From positions 1 to 64,000 of the forward strand of contig NZ_LDRU01000061.1 of assembly GCF_001476285.1 (NCBI RefSeq): a stretch of 64,000 nt of DNA. Reading direction: 5' to 3'. The DNA is from Microbacterium testaceum (GTDB taxonomy: Bacteria > Actinomycetota > Actinomycetes > Actinomycetales > Microbacteriaceae). The translations under genes were made by a program, and so were the position numbers. The stretch's first letter is position 1, and every line of letters starts with the position of its first letter. Shown here in pieces: positions 8,683 through 17,512 of the stretch. Under the pieces are notes generated by a model. The model was given only the letters and a program-made list of their open reading frames with translations, made no database searches and was not told the DNA's origin.

Positions 8683-9305
8683 GTCTGGCTCCCTGGCTCG
8701 ACGGTGAACTGGGCTACCGCAGCTTCGGTACACCGGGCGCTCCGCGGGCGGTGTTCGTCCTCCGTACGGGCGACGTCTCAACCACGGATCCCGATGCGCG
8801 TGTGACTTCGGGGTACGACGTGCGGGTCGTCGCGGTGGGCCTCGACGCCCCCGAACTCGAGGATCCGCCGGTGTTCGGCGGACAGACGCCCGCGGGCCTC
8901 ACCGTCGAAGCGTTGCGCGACCTCCTCGAGCGTGAGGCCCCCGGCGCGACCGTGGGCCTCGTGGGCGAACGGGCGGCGGGACCGATTGCGATCTACCTCG
9001 CCGCGGCGATGGGGCCGGTCGTCGATCGCCTCGCGATCGTCGGCGTGGCGAGTCCATCCGACCCGTTGAGCCGTGACCTGCGTACCCCTCTCCTCGACCA
9101 TCTCGACGCGGAGGCGCTCGTGATCGTCGGGGGAGAGGGGCCCGCTGCGGTCGCCGACGCCGAGTGGTACGTCGGGCGCATGCGGGAGGCCGAGATGCAG
9201 GTCGTCCCCGACGACGAGATCGGCTCGGTCAACGGAGAGATCACGCTCACGTCGGTATGGGACCGCGTTCTCGCTCACGTCGCCCCGGGCGCCGCGCGTC
9301 GCTGA
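8679..9305 (+). CDS. Alpha/beta-hydrolase-like protein of unknown function
   Basis: 208 residues, start ATG overlapping the ligB stop by 4 nt, so coupled to the ligase. Alternating strands and helices (RAVFVLRTGDV, YDVRVVAVGLD, ATVGLVGERAAGPIAIYLA, VDRLAIVGVASPSD, AEALVIVGGEGP) suggest an alpha/beta-hydrolase fold. The nucleophile elbow reads GLVGERAAG with no Ser, Asp or Cys at the expected position, so a classical hydrolase is doubtful. No partner or substrate can be assigned. The coupling hints at a nucleic-acid-related or regulatory role, but that is only context. A small 6-3-6 hairpin (9304-9318) overlaps its stop. Confidence 0.6.
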   Translation: MSLAPWLDGELGYRSFGTPGAPRAVFVLRTGDVSTTDPDARVTSGYDVRVVAVGLDAPELEDPPVFGGQTPAGLTVEALRDLLEREAPGATVGLVGERAAGPIAIYLAAAMGPVVDRLAIVGVASPSDPLSRDLRTPLLDHLDAEALVIVGGEGPAAVADAEWYVGRMREAEMQVVPDDEIGSVNGEITLTSVWDRVLAHVAPGAARR

Positions 9306-9400
9306 CTCGCCGCGAGTCTCGGCTCACCGCTGCCGACGCGTCGCGGCATGGACCGCGCGCTCTCGAGTCGCCGGCGGATCGATGGCGGGATGGCGCCGGG

Positions 9401-10261
9401 TCAGCCCCGCGACACCGCCTTGACCTGCACGACGTTGGACTCCTCGTCGACCTCGACGTGATCCGTCTGCGCCTTCAGGAAGTCCGAGAAGCTCCGGAAC
9501 CCGAGCGCTTTCTCGCTGAACGAGGGGTCGAGGCGCTTCATGAGGTCCTTCACGGCGGAGGCGTGCAGCCATTCGCCGTCGGCGCGCTCGCCCTCGAGCT
9601 GCATTGCGCGGTCGAGCAGGTCGACCGCCGGGTCCTTCGAACGCTTGCGTGCGCGGGGCCGCGAGGGCGCGGCATCCTTCTTCGTCTCCGCAAGATTCGG
9701 GATGCCGGGAAGCGAATCGTACGAATCGAAGCGGTCGCACGCCGCAGCGAGCGACTTGGCCGTCGAGCCGGCCACGCCGACGCCCACGACGTAGCGTCCG
9801 AGTCGCTTACAGCGCTGCGCGAGGGGGACGTAGTCGCTGTCGCCGGCGACGATGACGACGTGGGTGAGGTCGGGGAGACGGAACATGTCTTCGACGGCAT
9901 CCACCGCGAGGCGGATGTCGGCACCGTTCTTGGCGTACGCCGCCGCGGGGAAGAGCTGCACGAGATCGACGGCGCGAGCGACCAGTTGTGAGCGGTACTC
10001 AGCGTTCACCGGTGCCGACCAGTCGGCGTAGGCGCGCGTGAGCACGAGTGTGCCGAACGACGCCGCGTAGTCGATGACCGCCCCGACATCGATGGTCGCC
10101 TTGGTGAGCCGGTCGGCGATCTCGGGATCCATCGGGTTCTCGGCGATCTTCTGCCGATCGCGCGAATAGGCGTTGCGGCCGTGCACCCGGTCGTACCAGG
10201 ACATGACGATGTTGTCGAAGTCGAGATAGACGGCGACGCGGGCGCTCTGCGTTTCGGGCAT
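9401..10261 (-). CDS. NYN-domain ribonuclease-like protein with C-terminal LOTUS-like domain
   Basis: 286 residues from ATG at 10261; a GTG at 10276 would add five residues. Neither start has a clear Shine-Dalgarno. The N-terminal PIN/NYN domain has the acidic residues expected for metal binding: VAVYLDFDNIV, GADIRLAVDAVEDM and THVVIVAGDSDYVPLAQRCK. A basic Ser/Lys linker (RPRARKRSKDPA) joins it to a C-terminal domain (DGEWLHASAVKDLMKRLD, FSDFLKAQTDHVEVDEE) resembling an OST-HTH/LOTUS RNA-binding fold. NYN-LOTUS proteins are LabA-like and thought to cut or bind RNA. Upstream lies the 206-bp repeat array. Monocistronic. Confidence 0.82.
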   Translation of the reverse strand: MPETQSARVAVYLDFDNIVMSWYDRVHGRNAYSRDRQKIAENPMDPEIADRLTKATIDVGAVIDYAASFGTLVLTRAYADWSAPVNAEYRSQLVARAVDLVQLFPAAAYAKNGADIRLAVDAVEDMFRLPDLTHVVIVAGDSDYVPLAQRCKRLGRYVVGVGVAGSTAKSLAAACDRFDSYDSLPGIPNLAETKKDAAPSRPRARKRSKDPAVDLLDRAMQLEGERADGEWLHASAVKDLMKRLDPSFSEKALGFRSFSDFLKAQTDHVEVDEESNVVQVKAVSRG

Positions 10262-10370
10262 GGCATCCAGTTTCACCCGTCGGGGCTGCCAGGGCCAGTC
10301 CGCGGTCGGTCGCGCCGCTCGGCGTGCTCCCGGGCGCGGTGGTCGGCGTGCCGCTCGTCGCTGCGTGGTG

Positions 10371-10905
10371 TGCCGTCGTGCGGAGTTCGGCCGCGGCGCG
10401 CCGGTTCAGCCCGTCTCGTGGCGGCGTGTCGGCCACGAACTCCGCGGGACGGCACGCCCCTGATGCCCACCGCCCGTACGAACCGTGCACGAACTTCGCG
10501 GGACGGTACGCCCCAGGGCGCCGCACGCCGGGGGAATGGATGCCGTGGGCCGGTGCTGCGGTCGGGGTGGGGTGTGTGCCGTCGCGCGGAGTTCGGCCGC
10601 GGCGCGCCGGTTCGGGCCCTCCGGTGACGGCGTGTCGGCCACGAACTCCGCGGGACGGCACGCCCCTGATGCCCACCGCCCGTACGAACCGTGCACGAAC
10701 TTCGCGGGACGGTACGCCCCAGGGCGCCGCACGCCGGGGGGAATGGATGCCGTGGGCCGGTGCTGCGGTCGGGGTGGGGTGTGTGCCGTCGTGCGGAGTT
10801 CGTCCGCGGCGCGCCGGTTAAGCCCGTCTCGTGGCGGCGTGTCGGCCACGAACTCCGCGCGACGGTACGCCCCGGCGGCCCGCCGTGCGGGGAATGGATG
10901 CCGCT
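10371..10905. repeat. Array of 206-207-bp tandem repeats with inverted arms
   Basis: This fills most of the 662-bp gap between the NYN and Gfo/Idh genes. The phrase TGCCGTCGTGCGGAGTTCG starts at 10371, recurs at 10577 (one base different) and again at 10784, giving periods of 206 and 207. Each full unit has this left arm, about 50 nt of spacer, then a near-complementary right arm (CGAACTCCGCGGGACGGCAC; 18 of 20 positions pair), so each can form a large hairpin. A second right-arm copy (CGAACTTCGCGGGACGGTAC) follows 54 nt on. The third unit has lost the 54-57 nt between its two right-arm copies, as if by slippage. No open frame here looks coding. Confidence 0.85.
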
Positions 10906-10938
10906 GCCCCGGCGCTGCCCCGAGAACCGACCCCGGAC

Positions 10939-11922
10939 TCAGCGCTCCCCGGGGTAGACCACGCCGATCTGGCGGCGGACCTCGTCGAGGACGCCCATGA
11001 TCGCGACGGTCTCGTCGATCGGCAGCACGTCGCTCGAGGTCACGCCGGCCGCGACGAAGCGCTCGGCGGCCTCGGCCTGGAACTGCATGCCGCGACCCTC
11101 GATCTCGGTCGTGAACTCCTCGAGCACATCGCCGTCGGGCGACACCACACGGAACGACGTGGGGGTGTACCAGACCCGGTCGATCTCGATGCGGGCCTCG
11201 GTGCCGACGATCTGCGCGGTGTTCGCGCCGGCGCCGCGCGAGGACGACACGGTGGTCGAGAGGGCGCCGCCGGGGTGCACGAAGAGCGTGGCGACCTCGG
11301 CGTCGCTGTCGGCATCCGACAGCCGGGCGACAGCCGAGACGCTCTGCGGCAGGCCGAGCACGTCGACGGCGAACGAGATCGGATAGATGCCGAGGTCGAG
11401 CAGGGCACCGCCCCCGAGCTCGAGGGCGTTGAGGCGGTGAGCGGGGTCGGTCGAGATCTTCTGCGTGTGATCGGCCGAGACCACGCGGATCTCACCGAGG
11501 GTCCCCTCGGTGATGATCTCGCGGATGCGCACCATGTGCGGGAGATACCGGGTCCACATCGCCTCCATGGCGAGGAGGCCCTTCTCGGCGGCGCGGTCGC
11601 GGATGATCGCGGCTTCGGTCTCGTTGAGCGTGAAGGGCTTCTCGACCAGGACGTGCTTGCCGTGGTCGAGGGCGAGCAGCGCGTTGTCGACGTGACCCGG
11701 GTGCGGGGTGGCGATGTAGACGATGTCGACCGTCGGGTCGCTCACGAGCTCTTCGTACGAGCCGTGCGCGTGCGGGATGTCATACTGCGCGGCGAACTCG
11801 CGCGCGCTCTCGATGCGGCGGGAGCCGACGGCGGCGACGTCGAGGCCCGCCGTGCGGAGGTCGGAGGTGAAGGCGTGGGCGATGCCACCTGTCGCGAGGA
11901 TGCCCCAGTGCAGTCCGGTCAT
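10939..11922 (-). CDS. Gfo/Idh/MocA family oxidoreductase
   Basis: 327 residues. ATG at 11922 is chosen because the Rossmann fold starts directly (MTGLHWGILATGGIAHAF) and TACGGT lies 6 nt upstream, a leaderless promoter. The family EKP signature is present (HVLVEKPFTLNE), followed by the C-terminal sheet (ALELGGGALLDLGIYPISFA, the substrate-site GIYPI motif). Such enzymes use NAD(P) to oxidise or reduce sugars, inositols or trans-dihydrodiols; the LALDHGKH and GGGALLDLGIYP pattern is close to the dimeric dihydrodiol or glucose-fructose oxidoreductase-like group. Monocistronic, divergent from an M20 peptidase with 83 bp between. Confidence 0.87.
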   Translation of the reverse strand: MTGLHWGILATGGIAHAFTSDLRTAGLDVAAVGSRRIESAREFAAQYDIPHAHGSYEELVSDPTVDIVYIATPHPGHVDNALLALDHGKHVLVEKPFTLNETEAAIIRDRAAEKGLLAMEAMWTRYLPHMVRIREIITEGTLGEIRVVSADHTQKISTDPAHRLNALELGGGALLDLGIYPISFAVDVLGLPQSVSAVARLSDADSDAEVATLFVHPGGALSTTVSSSRGAGANTAQIVGTEARIEIDRVWYTPTSFRVVSPDGDVLEEFTTEIEGRGMQFQAEAAERFVAAGVTSSDVLPIDETVAIMGVLDEVRRQIGVVYPGER

Positions 11923-11928
11923 GGTCCC

Positions 11929-11999
11929 ACCGTATCGGCGGCGTCCGACATCGACCGCCCCGTCTGCGCGGGGAGTCTCGGATGCCGCGGGCTTAGGCT
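11929..11999. promoter_or_regulatory. Back-to-back leaderless promoters
   Basis: Read on the minus strand, TACGGT (11929-11934) lies 6 nt before the oxidoreductase ATG. On the plus strand TAGGCT (11994-11999) lies 6 nt before the peptidase ATG at 12006. Both genes appear to lack a 5' leader. Confidence 0.5.
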
Positions 12000-12005
12000 C
12001 GCTGC

Positions 12006-13328
12006 ATGACGCCCGTCGAGCGATTCCGCGAGCTCCTGCGCATCCCCACCGTCTCCCGGGTGGACCTCGCCGAGGTCGATACAGCCCGGTTCGAGGAGTT
12101 CCACGCGGCGCTCGCACGGCTCTACCCGCTGACGCACGCGCGGTTGGAGCGCGAGATCGTCGCCGGTCACTCGCTGCTGTACCGGTGGGCGGGGGAGTCG
12201 ACGGATGCGCCCCTCGTGCTCCTCGCGCACCAGGATGTCGTGCCGGTGGACGGGCAAGCGTGGCGGCATCCGCCCTTCGACGCCGTCGTCGAGGGGGAGG
12301 GGGCCGAAGAAGTGATATATGCCCGCGGAGCGATAGATGACAAGGGCGCTCTCGTCGCCATCCTCGAGGCTGTCGAAGAAGCGCTGGCGGAGGGTGTCAC
12401 GCCGCGGACCGACGTCTGGCTCGCGTTCGGTCACGACGAAGAGACGCACGGCTCGGGGGCTCGTGCGATCGCGGCGCTCCTCGCGGAGCGTGGCATCCGT
12501 CCGGCCCTTGTGCTCGACGAGGGTGGGGCCGTGGTGGAGGGGGCGCTGCCGGGCGTGGCGGCACCGACCGCGATGATCGGCGTCGCCGAGCGCGGGGTGG
12601 CGACGTTCGATCTGGTCACGCGCGAGGCCGGGGGCCACGCCTCGACTCCGCCGCGCCTGCCCGCGACCGCCCGGCTCGCGCGCGCGATCGACCGCCTGCG
12701 TCGACGTCCGTTCCCGCTGCGGCTCGCGGATCCGGTGCGCGCGATGCTCGGGACGGCCGCCGCCCACGCGGGGGAACCCCTCCGCACGCTCTTCCGGCGC
12801 ACCAGCCTGTCGGCGCCGGTCGTCACCGCCGCGTTCTCTCTCCTCGGTCCCGAGACGAATGCGCTCGTCCGCACGACCGCGGTCGTGACCCGGCTCGAGG
12901 GCGCGGCCGGCGAGAACGTCCTGGCCACGACGGCGCGCGCGAGCGTGAACGTCCGCCTCCTCCCCGGAGACACGCTCTCCGACGTCGCGATCCATCTCCG
13001 CCGCGCCGTCGCGGATCCGCTCGTCGACCTCGAGCTCCGCCAGGGCGGCGAGGCCTCTCCGGTGTCACCCTGGCACGGCGACGAGTGGCGCCGCGTGGCG
13101 AGTGCGGTTGTCGCGACGCTCGGGGACGACGTGGTGCCTCTGCCGTACCTCCAGCTCGGGGCGAGCGACAGCCGCTTCTACACCGGTCTCACCGCGAACG
13201 TGTATCGCTTCGCGCCCTTCCACCTCACCCGTGCAGAGCGCGACGCTCTGCACGCGCCGGACGAGCGCATCCGCGTGGATTCCTGGCTCCGCGGCATCCG
13301 CTTCTACCGGGCTCTGCTCGAATCCTGA
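12006..13328 (+). CDS. M20/M25/M40 family metallopeptidase
   Basis: 440 residues. The di-zinc ligands of the M20 fold are visible: H75 and D77 in LLAHQDVVPV, bridging D111 in GAIDDKGA, catalytic E145 and ligand E146 in GHDEETHGSGA, D171 in LVLDEGG, and a late His in RFAPFHLTR. The dimerisation lid lies between (GVATFDLVTREAGGHASTPP). The overall pattern resembles PM20D1/carboxypeptidase-S-like members, which cleave or form N-acyl amino acids or trim dipeptides. No signal peptide, so probably cytoplasmic. It starts behind a TAGGCT -10 box without leader. Confidence 0.9.
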   Translation: MTPVERFRELLRIPTVSRVDLAEVDTARFEEFHAALARLYPLTHARLEREIVAGHSLLYRWAGESTDAPLVLLAHQDVVPVDGQAWRHPPFDAVVEGEGAEEVIYARGAIDDKGALVAILEAVEEALAEGVTPRTDVWLAFGHDEETHGSGARAIAALLAERGIRPALVLDEGGAVVEGALPGVAAPTAMIGVAERGVATFDLVTREAGGHASTPPRLPATARLARAIDRLRRRPFPLRLADPVRAMLGTAAAHAGEPLRTLFRRTSLSAPVVTAAFSLLGPETNALVRTTAVVTRLEGAAGENVLATTARASVNVRLLPGDTLSDVAIHLRRAVADPLVDLELRQGGEASPVSPWHGDEWRRVASAVVATLGDDVVPLPYLQLGASDSRFYTGLTANVYRFAPFHLTRAERDALHAPDERIRVDSWLRGIRFYRALLES

Positions 13329-13370
13329 CCGTGCGATCGCGCGCGGCACGCAACGGGCGAAGCGCCGGGT

Positions 13371-13391
13371 TATCCTCGTGTGACCGGTCAC
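13371..13391 (+). promoter_or_regulatory. lacI promoter -10 and autoregulatory operator
   Basis: TATCCT at 13371-13376 is a -10 box. It is followed by the perfect 12-bp palindrome GTGACCGGTCAC (13380-13391), which recurs before the sugar-transport operon. Binding here would block transcription of the repressor gene itself. The operator also rules out an earlier GTG start at 13380. Confidence 0.65.
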
Positions 13392-13421
13392 GCGAGGGCC
13401 GTTGACGCAAAGAGGCGAACC

Positions 13422-14447
13422 ATGAGCGAGACCGACCTTCCGGATGCCACGGGCCGTGCCCCCAGCATCCGCGACGTGGCGCGTCTCGCGGGGGTGTCGT
13501 ATCAGACGGTTTCGCGGGTCATCAACAACAGCCCCCAGCTCCGCCCCGAGACGGCGGCGCGGGTCCGCTCGGCGATCGCCGAGCTGAAGTTCGTCCCGAA
13601 TCAGGCGGCACGCGCCCTGGCGACGAGTCGTTCGCGTCTCATCGGCGTCCTCGGTCCGAGGACGACGACGCACGGCACGGCGACGATGGTCCAGGCCATC
13701 GAGTCCGCAGCCCGCGCCGCGGGATACCGGCTGACCCTGACGAATCTGGCCACGAGCGCCCCCGAGGACGTGCGTGCCTCGATCGATCACCTCATGCAGC
13801 AGTCGGTCGAGGGACTGATCGCGGTCGCGCCGCAGACGCGCGTCGTTCCGATCCTCGACGAGCTGCGGCTCCCCGTGCCGGTGCAGATCGTCGCCTCGAC
13901 GGGCACCTCGACCTCGCACAACGACCAGGCGGCCGGCGCGCGCGCCGCGGTTCGCCACCTCATCGAGATCGGGCACACGCGCATCCTGCACATCGCCGGT
14001 CCCCGCGACTGGGTCGAGGCCGACCACCGCATGCGGGGGTACCTGGCGGAGATGGATGCCAACGACCTCGCGCCGCGTCCACCCGTCCTCGGCGACTGGA
14101 CGGCGCAGTTCGGTTTCGAAGCGGGCCTCGAACTGCTGCGCACCGAGGACGCGACAGCGGTGTTCGCGGGCAATGACCATATGGCGCTCGGGTTCATGCA
14201 TGCCGTCCGGGCCATAGGACGCTCGGTGCCCGAGGACATCTCGGTGGTCGGCTTCGACGATGTGCCGGAGTCGGCGCACCTGTGGCCGCCGCTCACGACG
14301 GTGCGGCAGGACTTCGCGGGCATCGGCGCGCGCGCGGTGCGCGAGGTCCTCGCCGCGTTGGGTGAACCCGCCGACGCGGGCGCTTCGGTCGAGCCCGACC
14401 ACCTGCGCCTGATCGTGCGATCGTCGACCGCGCCACCCAGTCGCTGA
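13422..14447 (+). CDS. LacI-family transcriptional repressor of the sugar transporter
   Basis: 341 residues from ATG 13422, with AGAGGCG upstream as ribosome binding site. The N-terminal LacI helix-turn-helix is PSIRDVARLAGVSYQTVSRV (about residues 15-34), then the hinge helix FVPNQAARALATSRS. The periplasmic-binding-like core follows, with LIGVLGPRTTTHGTATM, the GHTRILHIAGPRDWVEADHR motif and AVFAGNDHMALGFMHAVRAIG. It binds a monosaccharide or derivative. The palindrome GTGACCGGTCAC before its own gene and two related sites before chvE, 90-110 bp downstream of its stop, indicate that it represses itself and the following transporter. The specific inducer is not deducible. Confidence 0.9.
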   Translation: MSETDLPDATGRAPSIRDVARLAGVSYQTVSRVINNSPQLRPETAARVRSAIAELKFVPNQAARALATSRSRLIGVLGPRTTTHGTATMVQAIESAARAAGYRLTLTNLATSAPEDVRASIDHLMQQSVEGLIAVAPQTRVVPILDELRLPVPVQIVASTGTSTSHNDQAAGARAAVRHLIEIGHTRILHIAGPRDWVEADHRMRGYLAEMDANDLAPRPPVLGDWTAQFGFEAGLELLRTEDATAVFAGNDHMALGFMHAVRAIGRSVPEDISVVGFDDVPESAHLWPPLTTVRQDFAGIGARAVREVLAALGEPADAGASVEPDHLRLIVRSSTAPPSR

Positions 14448-14490
14448 TCGTCACATTTCGGCAACGGCTGGACGGGGTGCGCACGGGGAC

Positions 14491-14521
14491 TTGACACGTC
14501 GGTCCCGCACGGGGGTAGCAT
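14491..14521 (+). promoter_or_regulatory. Promoter of the chvE-mmsA-mmsB operon
   Basis: A near-consensus -35 TTGACA (14491-14496) and -10 TAGCAT (14516-14521) are separated by 19 bp. The two LacI-type operators lie directly downstream. Confidence 0.6.
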
Positions 14522-14532
14522 CACACACACAA

Positions 14533-14556
14533 TGTGAACGGTCACATGACCGGTCA
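14533..14556. promoter_or_regulatory. Two adjacent LacI-type operators
   Basis: TGTGAACGGTCACA (14533-14546, one internal mismatch) and TGACCGGTCA (14547-14556, perfect) have centres 12 bp apart. They share the ACCGGT-type core of the palindrome before the lacI gene. They sit between the -10 box and the chvE start, where a bound repressor would block initiation or elongation. Confidence 0.7.
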
Positions 14557-14722
14557 CACGACCGACGGGACTCGCTGCGGAGCGGATCCGTCGAGACGAA
14601 GATGTTTCGACCGTCTTTCGTTTCGCCCTGTCGAATCGTGCGTCCGGCGTGACCTCGTCCGCAGAGACCGCGGTGGGCTCCACGTGGAGACACCGCGCAA
14701 AAACCCAATGGAGGGAACCAGA

Positions 14723-15841
14723 GTGAACAAGCACAGCATGCTCAAGACGATCGCCGGAGTGGGCGTTCTCGCGCTCGGCATCGGCCTCGCCGGTTGCGCC
14801 GGAGACCGCACGGGCAACAGCGCTGGCGGCGACCAGGAGGCGGGTGGCACCATCGGCGTCGCGATGCCGACCCAGCAGTCGGAGCGGTGGATCGCCGACG
14901 GCAACAACGTCAAGTCGCAGCTCGAGGAGCTGGGCTACCAGGTCGACCTGCAGTACGCCAACGACGACATCCCGACCCAGGTCTCGCAGATCGAGAACAT
15001 GATCACCACGGGCGCCAAGGCCCTGATCATCGCCTCGATCGACGGCACCACGCTCACCGACGTGCTGCAGCAGGCCAAGGACGCGAACATCCCCGTCATT
15101 GCGTACGACCGCCTCATCAACGGCACCGAGAACGTCGACTACTACACGACATTCGACAACTACAAGGTCGGCGTCCAGCAGGCCACCTCGCTCCTCACGG
15201 GCCTCGGCGTCCTCGACGCCTCGGGCAAGGAGACCGGCGCCACCGGCCCGTTCAACGTCGAGCTGTTCGCCGGGAGCCCCGACGACAACAACGCCACGTT
15301 CTTCTGGAACGGCGCGATGGACACCCTGAAGCCGTACATGGACAAGGGCGTGCTCGTGGTGCCCTCGGGTCAGACCGAGTTCGGCCAGGCCGCGATCCTC
15401 CGCTGGCTGCCCGAGACGGCGCAGAAGCGCATGGAGAACATCCTCACCGTCATCGGGGGCACCAAGCTCAACGGTGTGCTCTCGCCCTACGACGGTCTGT
15501 CGATCGGCATCATCTCGGCCCTCACCTCGGGCGGCTACTCGGCCAGCGACCTCCCCGTCATCACGGGTCAGGACGCCGAGGCCGGCTCGATCAAGTCGAT
15601 CATCGCCGGCGAGCAGTACTCGACGATCTTCAAGGACACGCGCGAGCTCGCCAAGCAGGCCGTGACCATGGTCGACGACATCCGCAAGGGCGAGACCCCC
15701 GAGGTCAACGACGAGAAGACCTACGACAACGGCAAGAAGGTCGTCCCCTCGTACCTCCTGCAGTCGACCATCGTGACGAAGGACAACTACAAGGAAGTCC
15801 TGATCGACAGCGGTTACTACACCGAGGCCGACCTCAAGTAA
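14723..15841 (+). CDS. chvE: Multiple-monosaccharide ABC transporter, substrate-binding lipoprotein
   Basis: 372 residues from GTG 14723, with GGAGGGAACC as a strong ribosome binding site. The lipoprotein signal [20 protein letters not shown] leads to GLAGC (Cys25). The mature part is a ribose-type binding fold: [74 protein letters not shown], then [20 protein letters not shown] and [14 protein letters not shown]. This is the ChvE/MmsE type that binds aldoses such as xylose, arabinose, glucose or galactose at the cell surface. First gene of the operon; a strong stem-loop separates it from mmsA, which would favour excess binding protein over transporter. Confidence 0.92.
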   Translation: MNKHSMLKTIAGVGVLALGIGLAGCAGDRTGNSAGGDQEAGGTIGVAMPTQQSERWIADGNNVKSQLEELGYQVDLQYANDDIPTQVSQIENMITTGAKALIIASIDGTTLTDVLQQAKDANIPVIAYDRLINGTENVDYYTTFDNYKVGVQQATSLLTGLGVLDASGKETGATGPFNVELFAGSPDDNNATFFWNGAMDTLKPYMDKGVLVVPSGQTEFGQAAILRWLPETAQKRMENILTVIGGTKLNGVLSPYDGLSIGIISALTSGGYSASDLPVITGQDAEAGSIKSIIAGEQYSTIFKDTRELAKQAVTMVDDIRKGETPEVNDEKTYDNGKKVVPSYLLQSTIVTKDNYKEVLIDSGYYTEADLK

Positions 15842-15873
15842 TCCCCGCGGGCGCGCCCTGCGCCGCCCGCACC

Positions 15874-15912
15874 GCCTCCGCCGCGATCGACCCGTTCGGT
15901 CGCGGCGGAGGC
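15874..15912 (+). promoter_or_regulatory. Intercistronic stem-loop between chvE and mmsA
   Basis: A perfect 13-bp stem (GCCTCCGCCGCGA at 15874-15886, its complement at 15900-15912) closes a 13-nt loop. No T-run follows, so it may act as a partial terminator or as a 3' barrier that stabilises the chvE message, a common device to make more binding protein than membrane subunits. Confidence 0.55.
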
Positions 15913-15967
15913 GCCCCCACGTCTCTCACCCCCACCGGCCCATGGCCGGCCCTGCAAGGAGGACCTC

Positions 15968-17512
15968 GTGAGCACCATCCTCGAGATGCGCTCGATCACC
16001 AAGGAGTTCCCCGGCGTCATCGCGCTCGCCGACGTGTCGTTGACCGTCGGGCGCGGAACGGTCCACGCCATCTGTGGCGAGAACGGCGCCGGCAAGTCCA
16101 CTCTCATGAAGGTGCTCAGCGGTGTGTATCCCGCGGGCGACTACCGCGGCGAGATCGTCTTCGACGGCAAGACCGTCGAGTTCAAGGACATCCGCGACAG
16201 CGAATCCGCCGGCATCGTCATCATCCACCAGGAGCTCGCGCTGAGCCCCTACCTCTCGATCGCCGAGAACATCTTCCTCGGCAACGAGATCACCCACCGC
16301 GGTCTCATCGACTGGGACGCGACCAACCGCGAGGCGTCGAAGCTGCTCGCCCGCGTCGGGCTCGGCGACAGCCCCGACGTGCCCGTCAACGAGATCGGCG
16401 TCGGCAAGCAGCAGCTCGTCGAGATCGCGAAGGCGCTGTCGAAGGACGTCAAGCTCCTCATCCTCGACGAGCCCACCGCGGCCCTGAACGACGACGACTC
16501 CGAGCACCTGCTGGATCTGATCCGTCACCTCAAGGGCCAGGGGATCACCTGCATCATCATCAGCCACAAGCTCAACGAGATCCGCGCGATCGCCGACGAG
16601 GTCACGATCATCCGCGACGGGCGCACGATCGAGACGCTCGACGTCGCCACCGGCGGCACGAGCGAAGACCGCATCATCCGCGGGATGGTCGGACGCGAGC
16701 TCGAGAACCGCTACCCGGACCGGGACGTCGAGATCGGCGAAGAGGTCCTGCGCATCGAGGACTGGAACGTCAGTCACCCCACGGATGCCAGTCGCACGGT
16801 CATCCACAACGCGAACCTCACCGTTCGCGCCGGCGAGGTCGTCGGGATCGCCGGTCTCATGGGTGCCGGTCGCACGGAGCTCGCGATGAGCGTCTTCGGC
16901 AAGAGCTTCGGCTCGCGCATCTCGGGGAACGTGTACGTGCGCGGCCAGAAGGTCGACACCTCCACGGTCCCCGCGGCGATCCGCAGCGGACTCGCGTACG
17001 TCACCGAAGACCGCAAGGGCGCCGGACTCAACCTGATCGACACCATCAAGCGCAACATCTCGATCGCCGGGATGCGCAAGCTCGTGAAGGGCGGGTTCGT
17101 CGACGGCGACGAGGAATACCTCGTCGCCAACCGCTACCGCAAGTCGATGAACATCAAGGCGCCGAGCGTCGACGTGGTCGTCGGGAAGCTCTCCGGCGGC
17201 AACCAGCAGAAGGTCGTGCTGTCGCAGTGGCTCTTCTCCGACCCCGAGGTGCTCATCCTCGACGAGCCCACGCGCGGCATCGACGTCGGCGCGAAGTACG
17301 AGATCTACACGATCATCAACTCCCTCGCGGCACAGGGGAAGGGCGTGCTGGTGATCTCTTCGGAGCTCCCCGAGCTGCTCGGCATCTGCGACCGCATCTA
17401 CACCCTCAGCGAAGGCCACATCACCGGCCAGCTGCCCATCGAAGAGGCCACTCCCGAGGCACTCATGGTGCTCATGACGAAGGAAAAGGAAGCCGACCAT
17501 GTCAGCGCTTGA
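15968..17512 (+). CDS. mmsA: Multiple-monosaccharide ABC transporter, ATP-binding protein
   Basis: 514 residues from GTG 15968, with AAGGAGGA closely upstream. It has two fused ABC domains as in all MglA/XylG/GguA proteins. The first has Walker [10 protein letters not shown] (about 37-45), signature region [18 protein letters not shown] and Walker [12 protein letters not shown]. The second has the degenerate [10 protein letters not shown], signature [15 protein letters not shown] and [11 protein letters not shown]. It energises sugar uptake together with MmsB and the ChvE-like binding protein. Its end overlaps mmsB by 14 nt, and the AAGGAAGCC before the mmsB start lies inside its last codons. 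Confidence 0.95.
   Translation: MSTILEMRSITKEFPGVIALADVSLTVGRGTVHAICGENGAGKSTLMKVLSGVYPAGDYRGEIVFDGKTVEFKDIRDSESAGIVIIHQELALSPYLSIAENIFLGNEITHRGLIDWDATNREASKLLARVGLGDSPDVPVNEIGVGKQQLVEIAKALSKDVKLLILDEPTAALNDDDSEHLLDLIRHLKGQGITCIIISHKLNEIRAIADEVTIIRDGRTIETLDVATGGTSEDRIIRGMVGRELENRYPDRDVEIGEEVLRIEDWNVSHPTDASRTVIHNANLTVRAGEVVGIAGLMGAGRTELAMSVFGKSFGSRISGNVYVRGQKVDTSTVPAAIRSGLAYVTEDRKGAGLNLIDTIKRNISIAGMRKLVKGGFVDGDEEYLVANRYRKSMNIKAPSVDVVVGKLSGGNQQKVVLSQWLFSDPEVLILDEPTRGIDVGAKYEIYTIINSLAAQGKGVLVISSELPELLGICDRIYTLSEGHITGQLPIEEATPEALMVLMTKEKEADHVSA

Noticed and set aside
10324-11000. Open frames through the 206-bp repeat array
   Set aside because: Their composition merely follows the repeats, they change frame with unit length (206/207, not multiples of three) and lack start signals.
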